From LSNR01 sp964603325 (GTDB lineage: Bacteria > Patescibacteriota > Minisyncoccia > Moranbacterales > UBA9337), in the NCBI GenBank assembly GCA_964603325.1, contig CAZRUH010000026.1, forward strand, positions 1 to 8,895: a stretch of 8,895 nucleotides of DNA, in the 5' to 3' direction. Both the position numbers and the translations under genes were made by a program. The notes under the pieces were generated by a model that searched no databases, had not been told where the DNA came from, and was given only the letters and a program-made list of their open reading frames with translations. Within the stretch, counting starts at the first letter, position 1. Every line of letters begins with the position of its first letter. Shown here in pieces: positions 1 through 6,844 of the stretch.

Positions 1-1
1 A

Positions 2-838
2 TTAAATGATGACAATAAGTTTTTTCAGGTGCATATAAACAGAAGCTATAAATTGCCTGCAGAAGCATATGATAATTCTTTAAACATAGTTTGCTCTTAT
101 TCGGGAAATACGGAAGAAACAATTTCGTCGTTTAATGAAATTATAAAAAATAATTTGCCATGTGTGGCAATTTCTCATGGTGGGAAAATTGAAAAAATTG
201 CCAAAGAGAATAAGATTGATCATATAAAAATTCCTTATCCTTTTGATAATTTTCAACCGAGAATGGCGACGGGATATTTTGTTTTCGCAATTTGGAAAAT
301 TTTGGATAATTTAAATATTATCAAGAAACGAGATTATGTTTTTTTTGATAAAGTTTCTGACAGTTTAAAAAAAGATACCCAAAAAATGGAAAAGTATGGA
401 AGGGATATTGCCAAAAAGATTATCGGAAAAACGCCGGTAATTTATTCAACAGATAAATTAAAGGCATTGGCTATGGTTTGGAAAATCAAATTTAATGAAA
501 ATTCCAAAACTCCCGCATTTTGGAATTATTTTCCGGAGGTCAATCACAATGAGATGGTTGGTTACACAAACTCTCAAACAAAGTTTTTCTTTATTATGTT
601 GCGAGACAGTAAAGAGTGTGCGCAAAATTTAAAAAGAATGGAAGTTATGAAAGAGTTGATGAAAGAAAAAAATACAGATGTGGAGATAATTGACATGAAG
701 GGATCTAATTTAATTAAAAAAGCGTTTTCAATATTATATTTGGGCGATTGGGTTTCTTATTATTTGGCATTAAATTATAAAACCGATCCAACGCCCGTAG
801 AAATGGTGGAAAAATTTAAAAAGTTAATTAACAAATAA
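2..838 (+). CDS. Bifunctional phosphoglucose/phosphomannose isomerase, 5' end outside window
   Basis: The reading frame is open from the first bases, so this is the C-terminal 278 residues of a longer gene; the GTG at base 29 is internal, not the start. The product would interconvert glucose-6-phosphate or mannose-6-phosphate with fructose-6-phosphate in the cytoplasm. Seen: a sugar-isomerase (SIS) phosphate-binding motif SYSGNTEET at about 95-121, then a C-terminal half with NENSK-PAF and FPEVNHNE (about 494-553), which matches the PGI/PMI C-terminal domain; the His in NHNE is the likely catalytic residue. The conserved Lys-rich end (DPTPVEMVEKFKK) is intact, and the gene stops normally with TAA. 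Family members are usually 300-350 residues, so perhaps 30-70 residues are missing upstream. Identification rests on motifs recognised by eye and is fairly secure. Confidence 0.9.
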   Translation, partial: LNDDNKFFQVHINRSYKLPAEAYDNSLNIVCSYSGNTEETISSFNEIIKNNLPCVAISHGGKIEKIAKENKIDHIKIPYPFDNFQPRMATGYFVFAIWKILDNLNIIKKRDYVFFDKVSDSLKKDTQKMEKYGRDIAKKIIGKTPVIYSTDKLKALAMVWKIKFNENSKTPAFWNYFPEVNHNEMVGYTNSQTKFFFIMLRDSKECAQNLKRMEVMKELMKEKNTDVEIIDMKGSNLIKKAFSILYLGDWVSYYLALNYKTDPTPVEMVEKFKKLINK

Positions 839-840
839 TC

Positions 841-854
841 AAATTTGCAAATTT
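841..854. promoter_or_regulatory. 14-bp perfect palindrome with TTTGCAAA core
   Basis: AAATTTGCAAATTT is its own reverse complement and lies 3 bases after the isomerase stop, about 80 bases before the RNase J start. The 8-base core TTTGCAAA occurs only twice more in the window (6424-6431 and 8801-8808), and all three are in non-coding gaps. It could be an operator or other protein-binding site; no function is known to me. Confidence 0.35.
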
Positions 855-935
855 TTTGTAGGTTTAATGATTTTTTGTATTTTTATACAAGAAATTATTA
901 AAAATAACTTATATTGGTTTGTAATACTTGGAATA

Positions 936-2783
936 ATGATAACAAAAGAAGAAAAAAAGGCTTTGGCTTTAAAACTTTTAAAGGAAAATATGCGTCGTAA
1001 AAAGAAAGATGACAATTCTGTGACAAAATCAAGGAAAAAATCTTTTTATGCAGATTCAAACAGTAATGGCAAAAAAAGGACTTTCCATCAACATGGAAAA
1101 GTGCCTAAAGTCAAGGGGTTGCGTATAATCCCATTGGGTGGGCAGGAAGAAGTTGGTAGAAATATGACAGTTTTTGAATATAAAGATGATATAGTTATTT
1201 TGGATATGGGATTACAATTTCCGGAGGAAGATATGTTGGGAGTTGATTATATAGTTCCGGATATATCTTATTTGAAAGGGAGAGAAAAAAATATTCGCGG
1301 GGTTATTTTTAGTCATGGACATTTGGATCACATCGGTGCCGCTCCCATATTGCTTCAACAATTGGGATATCCGACAATTGTCGGGCGTGATTTTACATTG
1401 GCGTTGGTGAAACATAAGCTAGAAGATCATGAAAAGGATTCCTCAAAAAGATTAAATATCATTAATATAAAGTCAATTGATCAAAAAATAACATTGGGGA
1501 GTTTTAAAGTCAGATTTTTTAAGATAGAACATTCGGTAATGGACGCAGTCGGTGTTATTTTAGAAACTCCCGAAGGAACCGTCATTCATCCTGGAGATTG
1601 GACTGTTGGCAGAGATGAGAAAGGAAAGAGAACAATATCTTATGAAGAGTTATCAAAATTGCCACGCCCAACAGTTTTAATGCTGGAAAGTCTTGGTGCT
1701 ACCGATCACTCCGATCCACCGTCCGAGAAAAAAATGTATGAGAATTTAAAAAACATCATTACTTCTTCCAACGGGAAAACCATTATCGCCACTTTTGCAT
1801 CTCAAGTGGAAAGAATTGGTAAAATATTTGATATTTGCCAACAAGCCGGTAAAAAAGTTGCATTGGACGGATATAGCATGAAAATAAATGTGGAAATTGC
1901 CAGAAAGCTGGGTTATATAAAACCGGCTAAAGAAGTTTTAATTGATATTAAAGATATACACAAATATCCAGATAATAAAGTTGTGGTTATTTGCACCGGA
2001 GCGCAAGGAGAGGGGAATGCGGTTTTATCAAGAATGGTAACAGACAGTCATCGCTATATTAAAATTGACAAAAAAGACACAATAGTTTTCTCATCATCGG
2101 TCATTCCGGGCAATGAGAGAACTATCCAGAGACTTAAGGATAATTTATATCGCAAATGTGATAATGTTATTCATACCAATATGATGGATGTTCACATAAG
2201 TGGACATTGCAATGCATCCGACATACAGGAAATGATTCGTCAGGTTAAGCCGGATTATTATATTCCCGTTTATGCTAATCACTATTTTCTTAAGGAAGCT
2301 AAGAAATTGGCGATTGAAACCGGCTTTAATGCAAAAAACATTTTTATTCTTGATAACGGAAGCGTATTTCAACTGTATAAAAACAGAGCTGTTATCACCA
2401 AAGAAAAGGTAAAGACAGATTATATTTTTATAGATGGATTGGGTGTTGGTGATGTTGGACAAGTTGTTCTTCGTGATCGTCAGATGCTTGCGGAGGATGG
2501 AATGTTTGTAATTACGGTTATTATTGACAGTAAAACCAAAAAAATAATTGGAAATATGCAGATAACTTCCAGGGGATTTATTTATGTGAAAGAAAATTTT
2601 GACTTGGTTAATGCGACAAAGGAAGTCGTTAAAAAAGTGGTAAATAAAAACACATCTAACGACAGTAAAACTAAAATAAATTGGGTTTTGATAAATAATC
2701 AAATAAGGGAAGAGGTGGGAAAGTTTTTGTTTAAAAAAACACAACGACGACCGATGGTTTTACCTGTAATTGTGGAAGTTTAG
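936..2783 (+). CDS. rnj: Ribonuclease J
   Basis: A 5'-3' exo/endoribonuclease of the metallo-beta-lactamase/beta-CASP family, acting in cytoplasmic mRNA decay and RNA maturation. I prefer ATG 936 (615 residues); an in-frame ATG at 867 would add 23 hydrophobic residues untypical of the family. Residues 1-60 are a Lys/Arg-rich extension beyond the usual start. The catalytic core begins at LRIIPLGGQEEVGRN (about 62). The metal motif SHGHLDH gives H127, H129, D131 and H132; further ligands are H198 (EHSVMDA) and D220 (PGDW). The beta-CASP part has VVVICTGAQGEGN (about 348) and HISGHCNASD (419-428), followed by the RNase J C-terminal domain. The usual PVHGE motif reads PVYANH, with Tyr at 445 and a His three residues on (448). 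B. subtilis RNase J1 is about 555 residues, so the extension accounts for the extra length. It follows the isomerase by 97 bases. Confidence 0.95.
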   Translation: MITKEEKKALALKLLKENMRRKKKDDNSVTKSRKKSFYADSNSNGKKRTFHQHGKVPKVKGLRIIPLGGQEEVGRNMTVFEYKDDIVILDMGLQFPEEDMLGVDYIVPDISYLKGREKNIRGVIFSHGHLDHIGAAPILLQQLGYPTIVGRDFTLALVKHKLEDHEKDSSKRLNIINIKSIDQKITLGSFKVRFFKIEHSVMDAVGVILETPEGTVIHPGDWTVGRDEKGKRTISYEELSKLPRPTVLMLESLGATDHSDPPSEKKMYENLKNIITSSNGKTIIATFASQVERIGKIFDICQQAGKKVALDGYSMKINVEIARKLGYIKPAKEVLIDIKDIHKYPDNKVVVICTGAQGEGNAVLSRMVTDSHRYIKIDKKDTIVFSSSVIPGNERTIQRLKDNLYRKCDNVIHTNMMDVHISGHCNASDIQEMIRQVKPDYYIPVYANHYFLKEAKKLAIETGFNAKNIFILDNGSVFQLYKNRAVITKEKVKTDYIFIDGLGVGDVGQVVLRDRQMLAEDGMFVITVIIDSKTKKIIGNMQITSRGFIYVKENFDLVNATKEVVKKVVNKNTSNDSKTKINWVLINNQIREEVGKFLFKKTQRRPMVLPVIVEV

Positions 2784-2892
2784 TTGCTTAAATTCATCAT
2801 TGCGTATGCTTAAACAATGGAAACAAACAGAAAAGTAATTTTTGATTTGGAGTTTTTTGATTTTTATTGTAGAATAAATTGGAAAATGTTGA

Positions 2893-2898
2893 TATAAT
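2893..2898 (+). promoter_or_regulatory. Candidate -10 box TATAAT upstream of the methyltransferase
   Basis: A perfect TATAAT lies in the 126-base gap between RNase J and the methyltransferase. No good -35 hexamer sits 16-18 bases upstream (the nearest, TTGTAG at 2867, is 20 bases away), so strength is uncertain. Transcription would start around 2905, only a few bases before the ATG at 2910, giving an almost leaderless message. It could serve the methyltransferase, lipoprotein and pilin genes. Confidence 0.45.
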
Positions 2899-2909
2899 GA
2901 AATGGTGCT

Positions 2910-3482
2910 ATGTTAAAAAACCCAAACAATGAGGAGAGTATTGTTAGAATGAGTAACTCTTTTGTTGATCCGGCACATATCATAAAAAAAATTGGAATGA
3001 AGCCCGGAGATAAGGTTGCCGATTTTGGTTGTGGGCCGGGATATTTTTCTATTCCGATTGCCAAATATGTTGGTGAAGAAGGAGATGTTTATGCTTTTGA
3101 TGTTTTGCCGTCCGCACTGGAAGCGTTAGAGAGTCAATCCAAAATGTTAGGAATAGATAACATAAAAATAAAAAGAGTTAATTTGGAAAAAGAAAATGCT
3201 TCCGGATTAGAAAGTGAAAGCGTGGATTGGGTTATATTAAAAAATATTTTATTTCAAAATGACAAAAAAAAGAATATTATCAGAGAAGCTTATCGCATTT
3301 TGAAAATAGGTGGAAGAATTCTTGTTATGGAGTGGGGAAATAATTTGTCTTTTGGTCCGAAAAAAGAAAAAAGAATTAGTCCTCAAAAACTGATAGAAAT
3401 TATTAATAGCGAGGAATTTATTTTTGAAAAACAGTTAACCGCCGGTGATTATCACTATATTATTGTCGCAGGAAAGCTATAA
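2910..3482 (+). CDS. Class I SAM-dependent methyltransferase, substrate unknown
   Basis: This 190-residue soluble protein has a Rossmann-type SAM-binding fold. Motif I is VADFGCGPGYFS (about residues 36-47), the acidic residue at the end of strand 2 is D64 (YAFDVLPS), motif IV-like VDWVILKN falls near 115-122, and RILKIGGRILVMEWG (about 130-145) is the typical post-motif strand. This arrangement is seen in UbiE/ArsM-like Methyltransf_11/25 families, but nothing in the sequence names the methyl acceptor. There is no signal peptide or membrane segment. The lipoprotein gene begins 21 bases after its stop, so the two are probably co-transcribed. No Shine-Dalgarno is visible before the ATG, in keeping with a near-leaderless start. 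A role in the pilus locus is not shown. Confidence 0.88.
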   Translation: MLKNPNNEESIVRMSNSFVDPAHIIKKIGMKPGDKVADFGCGPGYFSIPIAKYVGEEGDVYAFDVLPSALEALESQSKMLGIDNIKIKRVNLEKENASGLESESVDWVILKNILFQNDKKKNIIREAYRILKIGGRILVMEWGNNLSFGPKKEKRISPQKLIEIINSEEFIFEKQLTAGDYHYIIVAGKL

Positions 3483-3503
3483 GATTAAAAATAAAAACAG
3501 AAT

Positions 3504-4895
3504 ATGTTTGAAACAAAAAAAAATATATTTAAGATGATTCTTTGGATGGGAATTTTTCTTTTAATTATGCCTATTTTTTCCGGGTGTTCTCAGAAAAAAT
3601 CAAACAAATATAAAATTGATTTGGAGATATGGGGAGTTTTTGATGATAACTCTGATTTTGCAGAGATAATGAGTGAATATAAAAAAGTTAATCCTTTCAT
3701 CAATAAAATAGTTTATAGAAAGTTTTCCGTTGATAGTTATAAAAAGGAACTTATAGATGCATTGGCATCCGGAAATGGTCCCGATATTTTTTTAATAAAC
3801 AATGCTTGGATGCCGACTTTTGAAAATAAAGTTTCTCCGGCTCCAAGTTATTTGATAAATGAGCAGTCTTTCCGTCAAAATTTTGTAGATGTTGTTGCTG
3901 ATGATTTCATTGGAAAGAATGGAGAGATTTACGGAGTTCCTTTAAGCGTTGATTCATTAGCGCTTTATTACAATAAAGATTTATTAAATGCTGCCGGAAT
4001 TTCTGCGCCACCAACTACGTGGAGTGAATTATTGGAAGATAGTAAAAAAATAACAAAAGTAGATGACTTTGGAAATATTATTCGTTCCGGAATTTCTTTA
4101 GGAACCGCTTATAATATAAACAGATCAACGGACATTATTGACTTGTTATTGTTTCAGCAGGGAGCAAATTTACCGACAAAAAATGATACCATATTTAAAT
4201 CACAATATGGTATTGGAGATAATGTATTGTCTTTTTACACGCAATTTGCACGTTCAAGTTCTCCGGCGTATTCTTGGAATAAGAGAATGCATTATTCAAT
4301 AGATGCTTTCTATGAGGGAAATTTAGCAATGATGTTAAATTATTCTTGGCATATTAAAACTATAAAAAATAAAAATGCAAAATTAAATTTCGGAGTTTCT
4401 TTTCTGCCTCAAATATCAAAAGAAAATCCGGCTAACTATGCTAACTACTGGGCGTTTGTTGTAAATAAAAACAAGAAAATTAATCAGTTAAACGACAATA
4501 AAGAATATCAGATTTCCAATGAGATCAGAATTGGAGAGTCTTGGCAGTTTTTAAAATTCTTAACTTTTAAAAATGGCGGAAAGTTTTTGACTATGAATAT
4601 AAAATCAAAAAAAACGAAAGAGTATCCTTTGGAAATAGACCCGACTGATGTTTATTTGAAAAAAACCAAAAAACCGGCTGCTAGAAGAGATTTGATTGAA
4701 AAACAAAAAAGTGATCCGGAGTTGGGACCGTTTGTATATGGTAACTTAATTGCAAAAACTTGGTATAAAAAAGATTCTGACTACATAGAAACAATTTGGG
4801 CGGAGATTATTGATGATATAAATAAAGGAAACATAACTCCCCAACAGGCGTTTCAGTTGGTCGTTTCGCGAATAAATCAGGTTAATAGTCAATAA
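3504..4895 (+). CDS. Extracellular solute-binding lipoprotein, family 1 (orphan)
   Basis: This 463-residue protein starts with a lipoprotein signal: basic start, hydrophobic segment (about 9-24) and lipobox FSGC with Cys28 as lipidation site, so it should be anchored outside the cytoplasmic membrane. The rest matches family 1 ABC binding proteins (MalE-like): LASGNGPDIF and the following AW (about 88-102), GEIYGVPLSVDSLALYYNKDLL (140-161, hinge region), the PPTTWSELLE helix (169-178), and a C-terminal helix ending ITPQQAFQLVVSRINQ. Length is normal for the family. In transport operons it would be followed by permease genes; here the next gene, 4 bases on, is a pilin-peptidase fusion, and no permease or ATPase is present in the window. 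It may bind sugar for a transporter encoded elsewhere, or act as a surface binding protein for the pilus; the ligand is unknown. Confidence 0.88.
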   Translation: MFETKKNIFKMILWMGIFLLIMPIFSGCSQKKSNKYKIDLEIWGVFDDNSDFAEIMSEYKKVNPFINKIVYRKFSVDSYKKELIDALASGNGPDIFLINNAWMPTFENKVSPAPSYLINEQSFRQNFVDVVADDFIGKNGEIYGVPLSVDSLALYYNKDLLNAAGISAPPTTWSELLEDSKKITKVDDFGNIIRSGISLGTAYNINRSTDIIDLLLFQQGANLPTKNDTIFKSQYGIGDNVLSFYTQFARSSSPAYSWNKRMHYSIDAFYEGNLAMMLNYSWHIKTIKNKNAKLNFGVSFLPQISKENPANYANYWAFVVNKNKKINQLNDNKEYQISNEIRIGESWQFLKFLTFKNGGKFLTMNIKSKKTKEYPLEIDPTDVYLKKTKKPAARRDLIEKQKSDPELGPFVYGNLIAKTWYKKDSDYIETIWAEIIDDINKGNITPQQAFQLVVSRINQVNSQ

Positions 4896-4899
4896 TTTT

Positions 4900-5955
4900 A
4901 TGAATTATGGATTGAAATATCTTGGATTTATTATTCTTGTTTTGTTATTGTTCGGAATATTAAATGTTTTTGTTGCCAAAGAAAACCACTCACTTGTTGT
5001 AAATATTCCTACTGCTAATGCTGCCGGAGATACCGGCGGATTGATTCCTTGTGGTCATGGTTCAGATCCTAATAATAGATGTACCCTTTGTGATTTATTT
5101 GTTGGAATTGGCAGAATTATTGATTGGGGAAGAAATATTTTAGTTGCAGTAGCGTTAGCTGCGCTAGTCATTGGAGGGATAATGTATATTGTTTCTGCCG
5201 GCAACCAGCAAATGATGGAATCAGCTAAAAATGTTATTAAGCAGGCACTGATTGGAGTGGCGATTGTTTTAGGCGCCTGGTTGATAATAAATACTATAAT
5301 ATGGCTACTGGTTGTTAAAAGCGATATGGGGGTTGGAGCGGGAAATTGGTGGAATTTTGATTGTGGTGGTGGAGCAAATGGAGGAATTGATGTTGTTAGT
5401 GCCATCAGTGGTGATAGTCGCGAAAGGGAAAATCAAATTAGGAGTGTTTTGAATGAATTTGATATTTCTGTAAATAATCCTGCATGTGAGATAGGTACAT
5501 CTTGTACGAATTTAGATGGCACAAGACTTGAAACTCTGGACAGGATAATTGCTTTTGCGCAAAATGTTAATGTGCCAATCGTAATTACAGGTGGAACGGA
5601 AGATGGTCATAGCAATAGAACTGAGTATTCTCATGCTAACGGATATAAAATAGATATTCGTCCAAGTTCTGAAATTGATAATTATATAACAAACAATTAT
5701 CAAAATGTTGGTGTTCGTTCCGATGGAGCAACCGTTTATAGCGATGGGAATGGAAATTATTATGCCAGAGAGGGAAATCATTGGGATATTTGTTATAATT
5801 GTCCAAATCCGATTAGTTCCGGTAACAGTGGCAATAACAATGATGCATCTGTCAATAGAGGAGAATCTATTGTCAATTCGGCAATTAACAATAACGCGAC
5901 AACCGTACCAAATTCACCGTTAAACACCACGGGTTTGCCAATAGAAAATAATTAA
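4900..5955 (+). CDS. VirB2/TrbC-like pilin fused to an M15-type peptidoglycan peptidase
   Basis: A 351-residue protein with three parts. Residues 1-42 are a signal segment with a likely cleavage after ANA. Residues 43-140 are a pilin module: PCGxG and CTLC (C51, C61, C64), TM helix about 79-98, a short loop SAGNQQMMESAK, and a second TM about 115-138. Residues about 175-300 look like an M15 D-Ala-D-Ala-type peptidase: H245 and D252 in SHANGYKID (HxxGxxxD), and E291 and H294 in REGNHWD (ExxH). These correspond to the zinc ligands and catalytic Glu of VanX/VanY-type enzymes. Cys pairs (196/202, 298/301) suggest an oxidising, extracytoplasmic location. Residues 307-351 are an Asn/Ser-rich tail identical to the end of the pilin at 7306-7947. 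The ATG is 4 bases after the lipoprotein stop, with no ribosome binding site, so coupling is likely. The peptidase assignment is by motif only. Confidence 0.8.
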   Translation: MNYGLKYLGFIILVLLLFGILNVFVAKENHSLVVNIPTANAAGDTGGLIPCGHGSDPNNRCTLCDLFVGIGRIIDWGRNILVAVALAALVIGGIMYIVSAGNQQMMESAKNVIKQALIGVAIVLGAWLIINTIIWLLVVKSDMGVGAGNWWNFDCGGGANGGIDVVSAISGDSRERENQIRSVLNEFDISVNNPACEIGTSCTNLDGTRLETLDRIIAFAQNVNVPIVITGGTEDGHSNRTEYSHANGYKIDIRPSSEIDNYITNNYQNVGVRSDGATVYSDGNGNYYAREGNHWDICYNCPNPISSGNSGNNNDASVNRGESIVNSAINNNATTVPNSPLNTTGLPIENN

Positions 5956-6025
5956 TTTATGGTAAAAGTAATTAAAAACATATTTTTAACAATGCTTCTT
6001 TTATTGACATCGGTAGTGATGTTTA
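5817..6025 (+). repeat. 209-base direct repeat, copy 1
   Basis: Matches 7809-8017 at 207 of 209 positions with no gaps. It covers the last 139 bases of the pilin-peptidase gene (including its stop), a 3-base gap and the first 67 bases of the 45-codon frame at 5959. The two mismatches are at 5973 (T here, A at 7965; ATT/ATA, both Ile) and 6003 (A here, G at 7995; TTA/TTG, both Leu). The left edge lies at TTCCGG and the right edge at GATGTTTA; beyond these the sequences differ at once. There are no terminal inverted repeats and no transposase. Confidence 0.97.
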
Positions 6026-6096
6026 AAGGGCGATGTTTCGTGGAGAATATTTGTTTTAAGTTCGTAAAAAATAATTATTTTTTTAAACAAATATGA
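5959..6096 (+). pseudogene. Truncated remnant of a double-pilin gene (45 codons)
   Basis: The first 22 residues (MVKVIKNIFLTMLLLLTSVV, then MF) are identical to the signal peptide of the intact double pilin at 7951-8580. Then the frame leaves the homology (KGRCFVENICFKF...) and stops at TGA 6094-6096. A short echo remains: TATTTGTTTT at 6048-6057 matches 8070-8079 in the intact gene, hinting at an internal deletion or diverged stretch. The next gene overlaps its end (ATGA, 6093-6096), so it could still act as a translated leader that couples the next pilin. It starts 3 bases after the previous stop. It is either a decaying fragment or a small signal-peptide-like product; I favour the first. 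Confidence 0.65.
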
Positions 6097-6368
6097 ATAC
6101 TATAATCAACATTGTCCACGCGCAAACAATAGCCAATGCTCCAACATTTGCAACAATTTTTGGCTCAATATTAAATTTTTTATTGCGGATATTCGGGATA
6201 ATTGCTATAATTGGTTTGATTGTGTCCGGGTTAATATATTTAACTTCCGGAGGAAGTAATGAAAGAATTTCTCTGGCAAAAAAAGCGTTTTTTTATTCGG
6301 TGATTGGCATATTGATAGCCTTGGGTTCAAATATTATCATAAGACAAATCGGCGATTTATTGTTTTGA
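6093..6368 (+). CDS. Small two-helix pilin-like protein
   Basis: 91 residues with two TM helices (about 25-50 and 66-84) separated by the short polar loop SGGSNERISLAKKA, the pattern of VirB2/TrbC-like pilins. Its residues 25-91 match the second module of the double pilin at 7951-8580 at about half of positions by eye, including the shared ending IxRQI-x-x-LL, which no other pilin here has. The N-terminus (MNTIINIVHAQT) ends in a signal-peptidase-like HAQ but lacks a full hydrophobic core, unlike its relatives. The ATG overlaps the stop of the 45-codon remnant (ATGA) and has no Shine-Dalgarno, so translation probably depends on coupling. It may be the surviving second half of a duplicated double-pilin gene. 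Confidence 0.8.
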   Translation: MNTIINIVHAQTIANAPTFATIFGSILNFLLRIFGIIAIIGLIVSGLIYLTSGGSNERISLAKKAFFYSVIGILIALGSNIIIRQIGDLLF

Positions 6369-6390
6369 ACAAATAATAATATTAGATATT

Positions 6391-6410
6391 TAGAAGTTTT
6401 TAGAAGTTTC
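6391..6410 (+). repeat. Tandem 10-base direct repeat in the gap before the main pilin gene
   Basis: TAGAAGTTTT is followed directly by TAGAAGTTTC (9 of 10 identical). It lies in the 116-base gap 6369-6484, which also holds a TTTGCAAA site and a strong ribosome binding site. Significance is unknown; such short repeats can be chance in AT-rich DNA. Confidence 0.5.
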
Positions 6411-6423
6411 AGTATTTTAGGTA

Positions 6424-6431
6424 TTTGCAAA
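6424..6431. promoter_or_regulatory. TTTGCAAA palindrome, second occurrence
   Basis: The same 8-base palindrome as in 841-854, here 53 bases before the start of the short pilin at 6485. Part of it (TTGCAA) could act as a weak -35 with TAAATA 15 bases on, but the fit is poor, so a regulator site is as likely. No known regulator is implied. Confidence 0.3.
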
Positions 6432-6471
6432 AAATCAGTGAGTTTTAAATAAATGCAAAATATAAAAAGAG

Positions 6472-6480
6472 AGGAGGTGG
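6472..6480 (+). promoter_or_regulatory. Near-perfect Shine-Dalgarno for the pilin at 6485
   Basis: AGGAGGTGG is a close complement to the 3' end of 16S rRNA, and its GGAGGT core ends 6 bases before the ATG at 6485. It fixes that start codon. No other gene in the window has a comparable site, which marks this pilin as the one most strongly translated. Confidence 0.85.
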
Positions 6481-6484
6481 GTGT

Positions 6485-6838
6485 ATGATAACAAAAGTTA
6501 AAAGAGTAGTTTATTCATTGATGGCAATGGGAATGATTGCTCCCGTTTCAGTATTCGCTTATGATCCACCGGCAAATACAAATTTGCCCGGAGGAACCCT
6601 GACTGGAATTATTAGCAATATTATGACATGGATGTTAGGTATAGTTGGTTTTTTGGGAGTAATTGGATTTGCTATTTCCGGAGTGCTATATCTTACTGCT
6701 GCCGGTGATGAGGATAGAATTGCTACGGCAAAAAGAGCGATGACTTGGTCCATAGTCGGTGTTATAGTTGCATTACTTGGTGTCGTTATTATTAAGGCGG
6801 CTAATTCTATGCTTGGAGGAGAAAATAGTGATTTTTAA
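6485..6838 (+). CDS. Short VirB2/TrbC-like pilin, probable major subunit
   Basis: 117 residues. A signal peptide (about 1-25, cleavage likely after VFA) is followed by a short exposed segment with NLPGG (33-37), TM helix about 47-70, a polar loop AAGDEDRIATAKRA (72-85) and a second TM about 87-105. This is the layout of T4SS-type pilins, whose mature form sits in the membrane before assembly. It is closest to the next gene (6913-7275): the loop and following TWSI-G-IVAL segment are nearly the same, and the two share a 17-base exact stretch TGCTGCCGGTGATGAGG. It has by far the best ribosome binding site of the window, and a 13-bp hairpin follows 7 bases after the stop, both suggesting high expression. 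The role as main pilus subunit is inferred. Confidence 0.85.
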   Translation: MITKVKRVVYSLMAMGMIAPVSVFAYDPPANTNLPGGTLTGIISNIMTWMLGIVGFLGVIGFAISGVLYLTAAGDEDRIATAKRAMTWSIVGVIVALLGVVIIKAANSMLGGENSDF

Positions 6839-6844
6839 AAAAAA

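Noticed and set aside
29..31. GTG as start of the first gene
   Set aside because: The frame is open upstream to base 2, and the SIS fold needs more residues before the SYSGNTEET motif; the gene enters from outside the window.
875..890. Hairpin TTGTAT-TTTT-ATACAA before RNase J
   Set aside because: A 6-bp AT-rich stem with no U tract or known motif; easily chance in AT-rich DNA.
867..935. In-frame upstream start for RNase J
   Set aside because: It would add 23 hydrophobic residues (MIFCIFIQEI...) unlike the family; ATG 936 begins with a typical basic, helical extension.
2145..2744. 199-codon minus-strand frame inside RNase J
   Set aside because: It lies wholly inside a well-supported gene and shows no recognisable domain; it is an antisense shadow.
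2784..2830. Terminator after RNase J
   Set aside because: Only a 5-bp CATTG/CAATG pair with a long loop and no T tract is visible; not convincing.
5055..5405. Minus-strand frame inside the pilin-peptidase gene
   Set aside because: No family features; the plus-strand protein explains the region fully. The same applies to the other minus-strand frames at 1212-1415, 2864-3064, 5512-5781, 6559-6753, 6858-7052 and 7284-7493.
5705..5923. 72-codon plus-strand frame in another phase
   Set aside because: It overlaps the peptidase motif and the shared tail, which are clearly coded in the longer frame.
6078..6096. Programmed frameshift joining the 45-codon frame to the next pilin at the T7 run
   Set aside because: A -1 slip at the T run reads directly into TAA at 6084-6086, so no fusion product would result there.
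6366..6368. UGA recoding as in Gracilibacteria or Absconditabacteria
   Set aside because: TGA appears only at plausible gene ends (6094, 6366), never inside a gene; reading through gives no family sequence.
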